In this document: positions 25,097-34,862 of the stretch, piece after piece
Layout of the letters: the number at the start of each line of letters is the position of its first letter
How positions within the stretch are numbered: position 1 is the stretch's first letter
Origin: Bacteroidales bacterium
Lineage (GTDB): Bacteria; Bacteroidota; Bacteroidia; Bacteroidales; Bacteroidaceae
Assembly: GCA_015060965.1 (NCBI GenBank)
Contig: SUXN01000003.1
Location: 34,690 to 98,689, forward strand
DNA: 64,000 nt
Direction: 5' to 3'
The notes under the pieces: model-generated
Database searches by the model: none
What the model saw: the letters and a program-made list of their open reading frames with translations, nothing else
Told to the model about the DNA's origin: nothing
Translations under genes and position numbers: made by a program

Positions 25097-27507
25097 TATC
25101 CTATTATCTTTAGTTTTGCAAATTTAAGCAGCAGAGTCTTCACTCCTGCATTCTGGAATTTTATTGTAGCCTTTGCGTTCTCTCCCGTGCCCTCTGTCGC
25201 ATGTACCTCGCCCACTCCAAAGCGGTCGTGCTGTACAATCATACCCACACTGAGCGCTGCCGGGTTGGTCTTTGGGGCATAGAAGTCGCGCTCCACGTCC
25301 GACACACGGCGCAGGTTGGCTGGTTTCTGCATAAAGGCCGATGCGTTTATCACGCGCTTGCCCTGCTGTCCGTTCCCATGCGACGAAGCAGGATTGCTTG
25401 CCTGTGATGCGTTCTGCCCCGGGCCATAGTCGTATGACTGGCGGCGGTCCAAAGCGACGCGCTGCGATGCCGCCATACTGTTCGTGCGGCTGAACATTCC
25501 GCCCGTGCGTGGTTGTTGCTGCTGCGACGGCTGACGCACACCACCCTGCATGGCAATGTAACGTGTATCGATTTCTTTGATGAAACGGCTCGGCTCACAG
25601 AAGTTGAACTGCCCGTATTTGTATCGGCTCTTGGCAAAGGAGAGCACGCAGTGGTCCTTTGCACGTGTTATCGCCACATAGAAGAGACGGCGTTCCTCCT
25701 CGAGCTCACGCAATGAGTTCTGCGCACACTGGTTGGGGAAGAGCTCCTCCTCGAGGCCCACGATGAACACCGTGCTGAACTCCAGTCCCTTGGCCGAGTG
25801 TATTGTCATGAGAGTGACACGGTTGCCGTCATCCTCCTCTTTGGAGTCGAGGTCGGACATAAGTGACACCTCGGAGAGGAAATCGACGAGTTTGTCGTTG
25901 GCATTACCCTCCTCACGGCGCACATCAACAAAATCTGCAATACCGCTCATCAGCTCCTGCACATTCTCCTGACGTGCCTTGCCCTCAACACTGTTGTCGC
26001 TGTTGAACTCGGCAAGCATACGGCTCTCCTGCAACACAAGGCGTGCCGTCTCTATGGCATCCTTGTTCTGCGCATAGCCGGCAAAGCGCTCAATCATCGC
26101 AGCGAAGAGCTGCAGCTTGGTAAACGTTCCCTTTGAGACATCCAACGGTGGCTGCATAGGGTCGGCAATGACACTCCAGAAGCTCACGCCACGCTCCATG
26201 GCCGCATCCTTAACCTTCTGCAAGGTCTTGTCGCCGATGCCACGGGCCGGGAAGTTTATTATACGTTTGAAAGCCTCCTCGTCGTTGCTGTTGCATATAA
26301 GACGGAAGTAGGCGATTATATCCTTTATCTCCTTACGTTGGTAGAACGACAGGCCACCGAAAATGCGGTAAGGGAACGAACGTTTCCTGAACGCCTCCTC
26401 GAATATACGTGACTGCGCATTAGTGCGGTATAGAATGGCGAAGTCGCTGTATTGCAGCCCCTCGGTACGGCGCAGTTCGGCAATCTTGTTTGCCACAATC
26501 TCACCCTCCTCAAAGTCGGAGTATGCCGAATAAAGCATCAGCGGAGTACCCTCGCCACGGTCGGAGTAGACAGTTTTCTTTATCTGCTCGCAGTTCCTTG
26601 CGATAAGGCTGTTGGCAGCATTCACAATCATCTTTGTCGAACGGTAGTTCTGCTCAAGCTTGAATATCCTTGCCCCGGCATAACGCTCGGTAAAGCCCAG
26701 GATATTGCCGATGTTCGCACCGCGGAACGAGTAGATGCTCTGCGCATCATCGCCCACGACACATATCGCCCTGCGGGCTTGTGTGAGCTGCCACACAATG
26801 CATCCCTGCACATAGTTGGTATCCTGGAACTCATCGACAAGCACATAACGGAAGCGGTCTACATACCGGTCGAGCACCTCGGGCATATCCCTGAAGAGCC
26901 TGTAGGTATTCACCAGCAGGTCGTCAAAGTCCATTGCATTGGCAAGGCGGCACCTCTCGGCATAACGTTTGTATATTTCGTAGGTTGAGGGGATTTTCGC
27001 GTGCAGGTCATCGCGGCGCAGTCCCTGGTCGTTTTCATAGTCCGACGGAGAGATAAGGCTGCTCTTTGCCGACGATATACGCTCCGCTACATTGTTGGGT
27101 TTGTAGACCTTGTCATCGAGCTGCATCTCCTTGATGATACTCTTGACGAGGCTGCGCGAATCGGCCTGGTCATATATAGTGAACTGCGGCGTATACCCTA
27201 TGTGATGCGCCTCGCGACGCAGAATCTTTGAGAATACCGAGTGGAACGTTCCCATCCAGAGCATTGAAGCTGCCCTCTCGCCCACACGCGCAGCAATGCG
27301 CTCCTTCATCTCACCCGCCGCCTTGTTGGTAAAGGTGAGGGCCAGGATAGACCAAGGTTCAAAGCCGTTCTCCAGCAGATAGGCAATCTTGTATGTGAGC
27401 ACGCGTGTCTTGCCCGAGCCCGCACCGGCAATCACCAGCTGAGGGCCGTCAAGATAGCGCACCGCATCGAGTTGCGCTCCGTTCAGTTCTTCTTCGTAGT
27501 TTATCAT
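25096..27507 (-). CDS. UvrD/PcrA family ATP-dependent DNA helicase
   Basis: 803 aa superfamily 1A 3'-5' helicase acting in nucleotide excision repair, mismatch repair and removal of RecA filaments. Motif Q/I: LNGAQLDAVRY and AGAGSGKT (27-34). Motif II: LVDEFQDTN. Motif III: VVGDDAQSIYSFRGA. Motifs IV-VI: EQNYRST, TIHSAKGLEF and VAITRAKD. A Gln/Ser-rich disordered linker (about 670-730) precedes a C-terminal RNA-polymerase-binding Tudor-like domain (VGMIVQHDRFGVGEV), as in PcrA. A promoter with both boxes lies 41 nt upstream. nspC follows with a one-base overlap. Confidence 0.95.
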   Translation of the reverse strand: MINYEEELNGAQLDAVRYLDGPQLVIAGAGSGKTRVLTYKIAYLLENGFEPWSILALTFTNKAAGEMKERIAARVGERAASMLWMGTFHSVFSKILRREAHHIGYTPQFTIYDQADSRSLVKSIIKEMQLDDKVYKPNNVAERISSAKSSLISPSDYENDQGLRRDDLHAKIPSTYEIYKRYAERCRLANAMDFDDLLVNTYRLFRDMPEVLDRYVDRFRYVLVDEFQDTNYVQGCIVWQLTQARRAICVVGDDAQSIYSFRGANIGNILGFTERYAGARIFKLEQNYRSTKMIVNAANSLIARNCEQIKKTVYSDRGEGTPLMLYSAYSDFEEGEIVANKIAELRRTEGLQYSDFAILYRTNAQSRIFEEAFRKRSFPYRIFGGLSFYQRKEIKDIIAYFRLICNSNDEEAFKRIINFPARGIGDKTLQKVKDAAMERGVSFWSVIADPMQPPLDVSKGTFTKLQLFAAMIERFAGYAQNKDAIETARLVLQESRMLAEFNSDNSVEGKARQENVQELMSGIADFVDVRREEGNANDKLVDFLSEVSLMSDLDSKEEDDGNRVTLMTIHSAKGLEFSTVFIVGLEEELFPNQCAQNSLRELEEERRLFYVAITRAKDHCVLSFAKSRYKYGQFNFCEPSRFIKEIDTRYIAMQGGVRQPSQQQQPRTGGMFSRTNSMAASQRVALDRRQSYDYGPGQNASQASNPASSHGNGQQGKRVINASAFMQKPANLRRVSDVERDFYAPKTNPAALSVGMIVQHDRFGVGEVHATEGTGENAKATIKFQNAGVKTLLLKFAKLKIIG

Positions 27508-27547
27508 TGGGGTATAGCGGCATAAAATGCCAATTTAGTATTTCCCG

Positions 27548-27578
27548 CGAAGATACTAATAAACGAGCAAAAAACAAA
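27548..27578 (-). promoter_or_regulatory. Probable promoter of uvrD-nspC
   Basis: On the minus strand TTTG (27578-27575), 19-nt spacer, TATCTTCG (27555-27548), a 7 of 8 match to the -7 consensus. Confidence 0.55.
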
Positions 27579-27703
27579 GCTTGCCTTGATTTTTACCGCT
27601 TGGCAGAAGTATGTGCGCCAAAGGTGAAGATAGCGAAAAATCGCGATATACACGAACATCACCGCAGAAAGCTTGTTAGTATAATAAACCAACAAGTACA
27701 ACA

Positions 27704-28321
27704 ATGAGTGAATTAGTAAAGACCACGCGTACCGGGTTCCAGATGCCGGTACTCATCTACCCGGCAGGCGCATTAAGCCCGGTGATAAGCCAAGCAACAG
27801 TGGAGGTGCATTACGGCAAGCACCTGCAGACATACGTCGATAACCTGAACAAGTTTGTCGCCGACACAGAGTTCGAGGGGATGACCCTGCGCGAGATAAT
27901 CTCCCAAGCACCCCCGGGGCCACTGCTGAACAATGCAGGACAGGTACTCAACCACTCGCTCTACTTTGAGCAGTTCACACCCTACCCTCACGGCAGCAAC
28001 CTCCCGGGACACAACCTCAAGGAGTTCATACATTTTGACTTCGGCAATTTCGAGACCCTGAAGAAAAAGATGGAGGAAGCCGCGGCATCCCTTTTCGGCA
28101 GCGGATGGGTGTGGCTTGCGCAGGAAGAGAGCGGCAAGCTCAGCATAGTGAGCTGCGCCAACGGAGACACCCCGATACGCCACAGGATGACACCGCTGTA
28201 CGGCATCGACGTGTGGGAGCACGCCTACTATCTTGACTACCAGAACCGCCGTGCCGAGCACGTGAAGAAGCTCTGGGATATTGTCGACTGGGAAATGGTA
28301 GAAAGCAGATTGAATATTTAG
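27704..28321 (+). CDS. Superoxide dismutase, Fe/Mn family
   Basis: 205 aa cytoplasmic enzyme that dismutates superoxide. All four metal ligands are present: His36 (VHYGKH), His84 (VLNHSLY), Asp169 and His173 (DVWEHAYY). Gln80 in NNAGQVLNH is the iron-type position for the second-sphere glutamine, so an iron or cambialistic enzyme is likely; metal choice cannot be proven by sequence. A short N-terminal extension of about 12 residues precedes the usual start. It is divergent from uvrD, with 196 nt between the two. No clear -7 box is seen close to the ATG. A CCGTTGAA/TTCAACGG hairpin follows the stop at 28330-28354. Confidence 0.94.
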   Translation: MSELVKTTRTGFQMPVLIYPAGALSPVISQATVEVHYGKHLQTYVDNLNKFVADTEFEGMTLREIISQAPPGPLLNNAGQVLNHSLYFEQFTPYPHGSNLPGHNLKEFIHFDFGNFETLKKKMEEAAASLFGSGWVWLAQEESGKLSIVSCANGDTPIRHRMTPLYGIDVWEHAYYLDYQNRRAEHVKKLWDIVDWEMVESRLNI

Positions 28322-28361
28322 AAGCTGTTCCGTTGAACCCAACGGATTCAACGGATATAAG

Positions 28362-28398
28362 AAAAAAGACGCTCCCTCTGATTGCAATCAGGGGGAGC
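28362..28398 (-). terminator. Palindromic terminator between convergent sod and PepSY genes
   Basis: The 28-nt near-palindrome at 28371-28398 (GCTCCCTCTGATTGCAATCA...) is followed on the minus strand by GTCTTTTTTC, so it can terminate the PepSY gene transcript. It belongs to the same hairpin family as 20151-20178 and 23861-23888, with TTGCAA at the centre. Confidence 0.65.
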
Positions 28399-28465
28399 TG
28401 TCACTTCGTGACTGAGGGGGTAAAAGAGCACAATGCTTGCACAGCAATCCTCTTTTCAGTCACTT

Positions 28466-29734
28466 TCAGTTTTTCCTTTTCTTCTTATTATACAACCTCC
28501 TAATCCAGAAATAATAACCCGTCAGAGGCAGTGTCGCGCCCAAAAGCGCAGCAAGGAAATAAAGTATCTTTGTCACCATTCCGCCCCAGGTACCTACATG
28601 GATTGTCCTTACCCAACCGCTGGCCTTGCTGCGGACAGGAGTATCGGCATAGAGATTAGAAGATGTTATTTCGCCCGTTGAGGTATTGAAACTGTACTTG
28701 TCGTTGGCACGCTGGTTACCCAGTCCACCCAACGCTACAGAAGCTGTACCGTCGGTAAGGGTTATTGTCTTATAAGAGGCATACTTAGCCTGAACAGCCT
28801 CAAGAGCCTTCTGCCAACTGTAGTACACCGATTCTTCCTCAGCACTGAGCATTGTAGCAGCCGTAACGGCATCGGCCTGCACTGTTGCAGATGTCACGGC
28901 GTCGGCTTGCACCGTTGCAGCAGTCACTGCATCAGGCTGCACGGCTGCTGTATCTGTTGGAAGGCTCAGCATTGTAGCCGCACCGTTCTCAACAGCAATT
29001 CTCCCGGACTTTACGGCCCTGCCGCCATCCTTGCCTTTAGCAGTCTGTGTTGTCGCCTCGCCGAACATTGAATAGAAGCCGTCGCGGTACCACTCGTATG
29101 ACCATGTAAGGCCTGTCAGCGCCATGGCAAGCAACAGCAGTGCCACATAGAAGCCGCCTGCCACGTGAAGGTCGTACCAGAAACGGTTCTGGCCTTTTCT
29201 CATGACAATCTTCAGACGGTTCTTCAGCATCTTGCGGTTACGCGGCCACCAGATGACAATACCTGTGATGAGTATACCCACAAAAGCCAGAGTGCTAGCA
29301 CCCACAATCATCTTACCCCAATAGATACCGCCATCAGCCGGACGTGTATCCATGAGCCAGCGGTGCAGACGGCGCACTGTATTGAAGAACGGCAGACGCC
29401 CAGCCTTACCCTTTACCTCACCTGTATACTGGTCTACATACACCGCTGTGCGGCTCGGCTTGGAGATATTCACCTTATATGCCTCGGCCGGGTCACCGGA
29501 GACAACGACTCCCGTCACCTCCACTCCATCGGCAAGCCCAGCCTCGACCTTTTCCACTACGGCACTCACAGGCAACGGTTCACCCACAGGAACAACTGTA
29601 GTAAGGTCCTTGTTATAAAGGGCAACGATATCACTCTCGAACACCAGCAATGCACCGGTGAAACAGGTTATGGTTATTACAATACCGAAAGGCACTGAGA
29701 CCCAAAGGTGCAGTTTTTTGAAGAAATTATTCAT
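28466..29734 (-). CDS. xusC: PepSY domain inner-membrane protein (XusC-like)
   Basis: 422 aa from the ATG at 29734 (a TTG at 29743 is the alternative). PepSY-associated membrane proteins have four main TM helices: about 9-36, 140-165, 190-215 and 385-410. Heme- or electron-carrying histidines are suggested by RRLHRWLM, YDLHVAGGFY and WVRTIHVGTWGG. In the XusABC system the equivalent protein sits in the inner membrane and is proposed to reduce or process imported ferric siderophore. A run of three 10-residue repeats (VQ-A/P-DAVT-A/S-AT) interrupts the periplasmic domain near residues 265-295. It is third in the xusA-xusB-xusC order. Confidence 0.8.
   Translation of the reverse strand: MNNFFKKLHLWVSVPFGIVITITCFTGALLVFESDIVALYNKDLTTVVPVGEPLPVSAVVEKVEAGLADGVEVTGVVVSGDPAEAYKVNISKPSRTAVYVDQYTGEVKGKAGRLPFFNTVRRLHRWLMDTRPADGGIYWGKMIVGASTLAFVGILITGIVIWWPRNRKMLKNRLKIVMRKGQNRFWYDLHVAGGFYVALLLLAMALTGLTWSYEWYRDGFYSMFGEATTQTAKGKDGGRAVKSGRIAVENGAATMLSLPTDTAAVQPDAVTAATVQADAVTSATVQADAVTAATMLSAEEESVYYSWQKALEAVQAKYASYKTITLTDGTASVALGGLGNQRANDKYSFNTSTGEITSSNLYADTPVRSKASGWVRTIHVGTWGGMVTKILYFLAALLGATLPLTGYYFWIRRLYNKKKRKN
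28851..28940 (-). repeat. Three in-frame 30-bp tandem repeats inside the PepSY gene
   Basis: Units 28851-28880, 28881-28910 and 28911-28940 align base for base, encoding three near-identical decapeptides of the form VQADAVTAAT. Substitutions between units are mostly synonymous. Confidence 0.85.
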
Positions 29735-29793
29735 TATTTCCAATTTTTACCATTGCAGATACAAAGGTAGAAAAAATTTTGACAAAGTACTTA

Positions 29794-31182
29794 TCACGGC
29801 AACAATTTACCCACACCGTCAAGCGAAGTGACCTCTATGACAGCACCCTTTGCGGCTGTTGCTGTAGAGGGGTCAATCCTGTATATTGCAGGATAGCCGT
29901 CGGTTGTGGTGACAGGCATGTACGCAAAGCCGTTCTCCATGAAAGGAGCTTTGCCGAATGCCGTCAGTGTCTCGGGCAGTCCCTCAACAAACTCAAGCGT
30001 TCCCTTGTTCACATCAAGAATGGCAAGACTCAAGGCTGTAGGCGCCTTGCCTCCGGGAGTAAACGGAGCGTCATACATCTGCAGCAGCATATGACCGTTG
30101 CCCACGTACCACGAGCGCAGGAACGAGCGGCCGCCCGACAGCGCCTCGATATCCACATAGTAGCTGCTGTCAAAGTCATCCTCACCGGCCTTGATACGTA
30201 CCGCACCTGCCGGTAGCGTTGTCTGCTGACGGCTGTCGGCCATTGTCTTTGCGTACGACGGAGAAAGCACATAGATGTCACCGTTCTCTGTAGCCCAAAT
30301 CATCTGGTAATACTGTGACTTGTTACGTCCACAGGCATAGCTGATCCTGTCGGTTGTGATTATCTTTTTTGAAGTGAGCGTCTCATCATCGAAAATGGCA
30401 ATATGGCACTCGTCGGGATATTGTGTCCACTGCAACTCGCCTTTCTTGTATGAGCTGCTGTTGCTGCCGCCGTCCTCGGTCTTTACAAGGTCGGGGTACT
30501 TCACCCACTTGCCATTGTCGGCCGCCGCACCATACTGGCTCAAGCCCATTGGCACTGCCGCAGCAAAAAGCTGCTTTCCACGCTGCTGGAACCCTGCCAG
30601 AGTGACATACTCGCCGTTACCGAGGAAATTCTCGGCAAGATACTTCTTGTCGGCCACATTGGAACGGTAAGTCTCGGCCTCGGTATTCAGGTAAGAGACA
30701 AGGAACATCTTGGGGATATAACCGTCGGCATCGGCCCACTCGGCAGAGCCATTGCCTGTAGATGTTGTAATGATATACTTGTCATATATTCCGTATGTCG
30801 TGAAGCGGTTCACGGCATACTCCTTGTCGCGTGCGATGATACTGTAGTCGTCGCCCATGACAAAAGAACGTGTCAGGCCGGCATTGCCCTGATTGTAGGC
30901 CAGGCCATAGAGATAGTCTGTACCATGGAATACCCAATACGAAGCGGCATCCGTTACCGTTCCCTGATTGACAGGTGACACTACACCCTCATCAAGCGAG
31001 GAGGCTGTAAGCAGCACCGGAGTGCTGTTGTTTGACATCGTAACTGTAGCCGCAATGACATACGGCTTGACATCATTCGCAGGCGGCGTTACCGCACCGT
31101 TGTCATCATCACTTGAGCAAGAAGCGAACACCATTGCCGCAGCTGCGGCAAAAAGAAGATTTTTAGTAAGTAGTCTTTTCAT
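29794..31182 (-). CDS. xusB: DUF4374 surface lipoprotein (XusB-like siderophore-binding protein)
   Basis: 462 aa. A lipoprotein signal ([22 protein letters not shown]) ends in a lipobox Cys followed by SSDDD, the acidic export signal that sends Bacteroidetes lipoproteins to the cell surface. The mature protein has the beta-propeller-like DUF4374 pattern: [33 protein letters not shown] and [21 protein letters not shown]. In Bacteroides thetaiotaomicron the equivalent XusB captures ferric enterobactin-type siderophores; ligand identity here is inferred from that. It starts 17 nt after the TonB receptor gene ends and precedes the PepSY gene. Confidence 0.85.
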   Translation of the reverse strand: MKRLLTKNLLFAAAAAMVFASCSSDDDNGAVTPPANDVKPYVIAATVTMSNNSTPVLLTASSLDEGVVSPVNQGTVTDAASYWVFHGTDYLYGLAYNQGNAGLTRSFVMGDDYSIIARDKEYAVNRFTTYGIYDKYIITTSTGNGSAEWADADGYIPKMFLVSYLNTEAETYRSNVADKKYLAENFLGNGEYVTLAGFQQRGKQLFAAAVPMGLSQYGAAADNGKWVKYPDLVKTEDGGSNSSSYKKGELQWTQYPDECHIAIFDDETLTSKKIITTDRISYACGRNKSQYYQMIWATENGDIYVLSPSYAKTMADSRQQTTLPAGAVRIKAGEDDFDSSYYVDIEALSGGRSFLRSWYVGNGHMLLQMYDAPFTPGGKAPTALSLAILDVNKGTLEFVEGLPETLTAFGKAPFMENGFAYMPVTTTDGYPAIYRIDPSTATAAKGAVIEVTSLDGVGKLLP

Positions 31183-31199
31183 AATCCAGTTATTTAATG

Positions 31200-33587
31200 T
31201 TATCTGTTTCCTAATCTCACGCGCACCTTGGCATAGAAGGCACGGCCGGCCTTTTGCAGGCTGAAGTTGTCGTACAGCCGTTCATCGGTTATGTTACGGC
31301 ACTCGAGTGATACGTTGTAACGCCCGTCGCCTATGCTGTACGAGAGGGTTATATCATGCGACAGCTGGTCGGGGACCATATAATCGCCTTTGTTGGCACC
31401 TATCTTTGCCGAATAGTAGCTGAACTCGCGGACATAACGGCCGTCGTATGTCAGGGTAAGGAGGTTACCCTTTCCAAAGAGTCCGTGCCAATAGAACGAG
31501 GCATCGAAGTCTGCGAACAGAGAGGGAAGATTCGGCATCTCCTCGCCATAGCCTAAGTTCGGTACCGAGCTGCCCACGGCGCTCTTCATATTGTCAATGA
31601 CCTTCATATCAGTGAAGTTGCCGCCCACTGAGAGCCATTTGTCGAGCGTGTAGCGCACTGTGATATTGTAACCTTTGGTGAGCACCTTGCCATAGTTTAT
31701 ATATGTTGCAGCAGCCTTGCCGCCACTCAGGTCCACGATGTTGCGCTGGATGTAATCACGTGTATCGCGGTACACCACGCCACCCTCGACATACACCCCG
31801 TGAGAGGCGAACTTGCCGCTGTAGCTCAGGTTGAAGTTCACATTGTGGCTGTTCTCGGGCTCGATGCCTATATCACCCATCTCAAGGTCCTCGTCACCGA
31901 ACATCTCATCGATTGTGGGCAAGCGGTAAGCCTTTTCGTACGAGAGCTTTGCTTGCAGGCCCGGCATGATAAAGTATGTTCCTGCCGCACCATAACCGAA
32001 AGCATTGAGGCTACGGTTGGTTCGGGCATAATCATCAGCATTGCTTGTGGTAGCCATAGGACCGCCCACATACAGGCTGTAATGCTTTGCAAAAACCGTC
32101 GCGTTCCACTTCTCCGACGGCATAAGGCGGTAAGAGAAGCCCGCCACCCCTTTGCGTGTAACCTTGTCAATTGGGTCCTCAACCCTCTGCGGCAGCAACA
32201 ACGAGGTATTCGAACGCCTGAAAGCATTGAAAAGGAGATGTGCCGTAAACAGGTGAGCATGGCTCTTGCCCGGACGATAGTTGACGGTTGCAGTAGCATT
32301 CCAGTTGTCGTTGTGGGAACGCATATGCTGGTGTGACTGCTCACCCGGAGAGTTCAGCACTCTTGTCTCGCCGCGCCAGTTATATTTGCATGAGGCCGTA
32401 TCTACGTTTGTTGTGGTATTACGGTTGTAGTTGGCAGTGAGCGAAAGGTCAAGACCATCGGCAAGAAGGTTGCTCTTTGAATACTCAAGCGACGGCATCA
32501 GCGAAGAGCCTTTGCGGTGTTTCTTGCCGTATACAATCTCTTGACGCACACCCGTCTGCACATCCTTGTACATCTGCGAGTATGTAAGTCCGAATATCAG
32601 GCGGTCGGCCCACGGCCTGTCGACAAAGCCGGCTTTAAGGGCCACAGCCTCGTTGTGGTATGTATCATTGAACCGCTCCACGCGGTAGAGTTTCTTCTTC
32701 TCGATGCTGCCCGTCACAAAATCCTCGACAGGAGCATTCACCTTATAATTATTGTCGGAATAGTTCTGAAAGGCGTTCACCTCATATGTAAAGCCGTTCC
32801 CATGTACCTTGCTGAAGTTGAAGTAAGACTTGTGGGTATTGAATGAGCCGTAAGAGTATGACGCATCAACAGCCCAGCCCTGACGTGCCTTGCCCGTAAC
32901 GATGTTCACCACACCGCCCATTGCGTCTGTACCGAACTGTACGGGCACCACACCTCGGTATACCTCGATGCGCTTTGCATAGTTGACAGGGATGTTGTTG
33001 AGGCCGAACGAAGCGCCTACGCCCTCTTGCGGAACACCGTCGACAAACACTTTCACGTGTTTTCCGCTGAAACCGTCGAGCATGATGTTCATATCAGAAC
33101 CCACGCCACCCGACTCGCGCAGCTTCACACCGGGCGATTTTGCAAGGATATCACTCAGGTTCTTCGAGGTATTGAGGTAATCCTTTGTATCGAGCGCCAC
33201 GACATTGTAGGCCGAGCGCTTCAGGCGTGACACGCCCGATGCCGACTCCGTAACCACAACATCATCGAGCAACAGGTCCGTCTGTTCAAGCTCCACATCA
33301 TGTATATAAGGATGATTCTTGCCCACGACAATCTCCTTTTGGAATGTCTCGAAGCCGACAGCCGTAACCACAAGCAGGTAACGCCCTTCGGGCAGTTCAA
33401 GCTCATAACAGCCGTCAACACCTGCGTACGTGCCGAGTGGACTACCCTGCACACCTATTGTGGCATAAGGAACTGCGCCCTCACCCTTGGCTGTTACCGT
33501 ACCGCGCAGCTTCACATTCCCTGCCACCGACGGCAACGAGAACAGGAGTGCAGACAAAAGAAAAAATGAGCGTAAAAATGTAACCAT
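31200..33587 (-). CDS. xusA: TonB-dependent outer-membrane receptor (XusA-like)
   Basis: 795 aa. Signal peptide (about 1-23), then a CarboxypepD_reg-like domain (about 25-110: [37 protein letters not shown]), a plug domain (about 115-235: [55 protein letters not shown]) and a 22-strand barrel ending in the aromatic-poor tail [10 protein letters not shown]. Together with the next two genes it matches the xenosiderophore locus XusABC, which imports iron-siderophores made by other bacteria. A promoter with exact -7 box lies 22 nt upstream; iron control by Fur is likely but no box is claimed. Confidence 0.9.
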   Translation of the reverse strand: MVTFLRSFFLLSALLFSLPSVAGNVKLRGTVTAKGEGAVPYATIGVQGSPLGTYAGVDGCYELELPEGRYLLVVTAVGFETFQKEIVVGKNHPYIHDVELEQTDLLLDDVVVTESASGVSRLKRSAYNVVALDTKDYLNTSKNLSDILAKSPGVKLRESGGVGSDMNIMLDGFSGKHVKVFVDGVPQEGVGASFGLNNIPVNYAKRIEVYRGVVPVQFGTDAMGGVVNIVTGKARQGWAVDASYSYGSFNTHKSYFNFSKVHGNGFTYEVNAFQNYSDNNYKVNAPVEDFVTGSIEKKKLYRVERFNDTYHNEAVALKAGFVDRPWADRLIFGLTYSQMYKDVQTGVRQEIVYGKKHRKGSSLMPSLEYSKSNLLADGLDLSLTANYNRNTTTNVDTASCKYNWRGETRVLNSPGEQSHQHMRSHNDNWNATATVNYRPGKSHAHLFTAHLLFNAFRRSNTSLLLPQRVEDPIDKVTRKGVAGFSYRLMPSEKWNATVFAKHYSLYVGGPMATTSNADDYARTNRSLNAFGYGAAGTYFIMPGLQAKLSYEKAYRLPTIDEMFGDEDLEMGDIGIEPENSHNVNFNLSYSGKFASHGVYVEGGVVYRDTRDYIQRNIVDLSGGKAAATYINYGKVLTKGYNITVRYTLDKWLSVGGNFTDMKVIDNMKSAVGSSVPNLGYGEEMPNLPSLFADFDASFYWHGLFGKGNLLTLTYDGRYVREFSYYSAKIGANKGDYMVPDQLSHDITLSYSIGDGRYNVSLECRNITDERLYDNFSLQKAGRAFYAKVRVRLGNR

Positions 33588-33608
33588 ATAATCCTTGTTT
33601 TTCGGTTA

Positions 33609-33639
33609 CAAAATTACTTCCACACCCCAAAGACATCAA
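33609..33639 (-). promoter_or_regulatory. Promoter of the xusABC-like operon
   Basis: On the minus strand TTG (33639-33637), 20-nt spacer, TAATTTTG (33616-33609). Just upstream, GATAACAAATATCGTTAAC at 33669-33687 has partial dyad symmetry and is a possible operator, without proof. Confidence 0.7.
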
Positions 33640-33755
33640 TTGCAACTATTTGTGAAAATCAGAAAAGACGATAACAAATATCGTTAACAACATATTGCGA
33701 TGTCCTTAGCAATAAATATAGCAACAAATGACCATAACCACAGAAAGCAGGTAAC

Positions 33756-33796
33756 AAAAAAGCGGCTCTGGAGTATACCAGAGCCGCTTTTTTGTT
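33756..33796 (-). terminator. Terminator of the TraB/GumN gene
   Basis: Perfect stem AAAAAAGCGGCTCTGG / CCAGAGCCGCTTTTTT with an AGTATA loop, 9 nt beyond the stop codon of the minus-strand gene. Symmetric T/A tracts make it usable in both directions. Confidence 0.9.
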
Positions 33797-33804
33797 ACAG
33801 TCAA

Positions 33805-34710
33805 TTACTTTACCGCCTCAACAGCATAGCCTTTCTTTTTCAAGAGCTCAAGCACGCCCCGCTCGCCCGGCAAGTGCGCGGCACCTACGACAAACAGCGT
33901 AGACTTGTCACCCATGATTGCAGGCATCTTCTCGGCCCAATCGGCATTGCGGCCGTAGATAAGAGCCTCATCCTCCTCGGGAGTGCTGTCGCACTTGTTA
34001 CCGAGCTTCTCCTCTGTAACCTCAAGAAGCTTGGCAATGTCCTGTGCAAAGTAAGCCTCAGCAAGGGTCTTCATCATCATAAGTTCATACTCACGGTTGT
34101 CAATCATACACATGAGCTGTACCTTCTGACGCTCGATACTACGGCCCTTATAAAGCACAGATATCTGGAAATCCATTGTCTCGAAGCCAATCACCGGCTT
34201 GCCGTTCTTTGAAGCCTCTGTCTGGAAATAGCTGTCGATAAGAGCGTTGGGGTTGAATCCCGGAGTCATCTTCATATACTGCAACAGCTGCAGCTGGGTA
34301 GCAATTGCCATAGGAGTCATCTTGCCGAGCTGCGCACCAACCATAGGGTTGCTAAGACCGACACCCATGACATCAGTCATAAAGGCATCCAACTTTGCAA
34401 ACTCCTCCTCCGAGAGGACATCCTTGAGCGACTGACCGTCGGGCAACATCATTGCAGCCATAACCTTCTGTGTACCCTCGATAGAGCTCATCTCGGCCAT
34501 AGACAACTCGCCACACACCTGCTCTGCCGTCTCAAGGGCAGCACGTGCCCCGGGGATTGAATCGACATACGAAGCAGGAGCAAGATGATATGTTCCCACT
34601 ATATAAGAAGGTGTATTGAGTCCATTACCCGATATCTTATAAAGCAACTGCGCATTGGCAGCGACAGAGGCCATTACGGCCACCACGAATGTAAAAAATA
34701 TTCTTTTCAT
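33805..34710 (-). CDS. TraB/GumN family protein
   Basis: 301 aa with a signal peptide (MKRIFFTFVVAVMASVAANA) and no lipobox, so periplasmic. The TraB/GumN fold is indicated by LYKISGNGLNTPSYIVGTYHLAP near the N-terminus, the two short GT-H type motifs, and the C-terminal NADWAEKMPAIMGDKSTLFVVGAAHLPGERGVLELLKKKG. These conserved glutamate and GxxH motifs resemble Tiki-type metalloproteases; protease activity in bacterial members is suggested, not proven here. TAATTTTG at 34740-34733 on the minus strand is a good -7 box. Monocistronic between terminators. Confidence 0.87.
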   Translation of the reverse strand: MKRIFFTFVVAVMASVAANAQLLYKISGNGLNTPSYIVGTYHLAPASYVDSIPGARAALETAEQVCGELSMAEMSSIEGTQKVMAAMMLPDGQSLKDVLSEEEFAKLDAFMTDVMGVGLSNPMVGAQLGKMTPMAIATQLQLLQYMKMTPGFNPNALIDSYFQTEASKNGKPVIGFETMDFQISVLYKGRSIERQKVQLMCMIDNREYELMMMKTLAEAYFAQDIAKLLEVTEEKLGNKCDSTPEEDEALIYGRNADWAEKMPAIMGDKSTLFVVGAAHLPGERGVLELLKKKGYAVEAVK

Positions 34711-34862
34711 CTTTTTATGTTTTTATCACCGGCAAAATTAATAAAAAGCAGGAAACTGAGTGTTCAAAATCACCCTTCAAGTATTAAGAAAGTTTAAATA
34801 GAATAAAAAAAACGGAGCATAACGGTTTAATATGCTAATTTTGCAGAAATATTATACGCAAC

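Noticed and set aside
27704..28321. Apparent loss of a conserved His in superoxide dismutase (SPVIS where many have PHIS)
   Set aside because: That His is not a metal ligand. The four ligands His36, His84, Asp169 and His173 are all present.
28433..28681. 82-aa plus-strand ORF
   Set aside because: Antisense to the 3' part of the PepSY gene and its terminator region.
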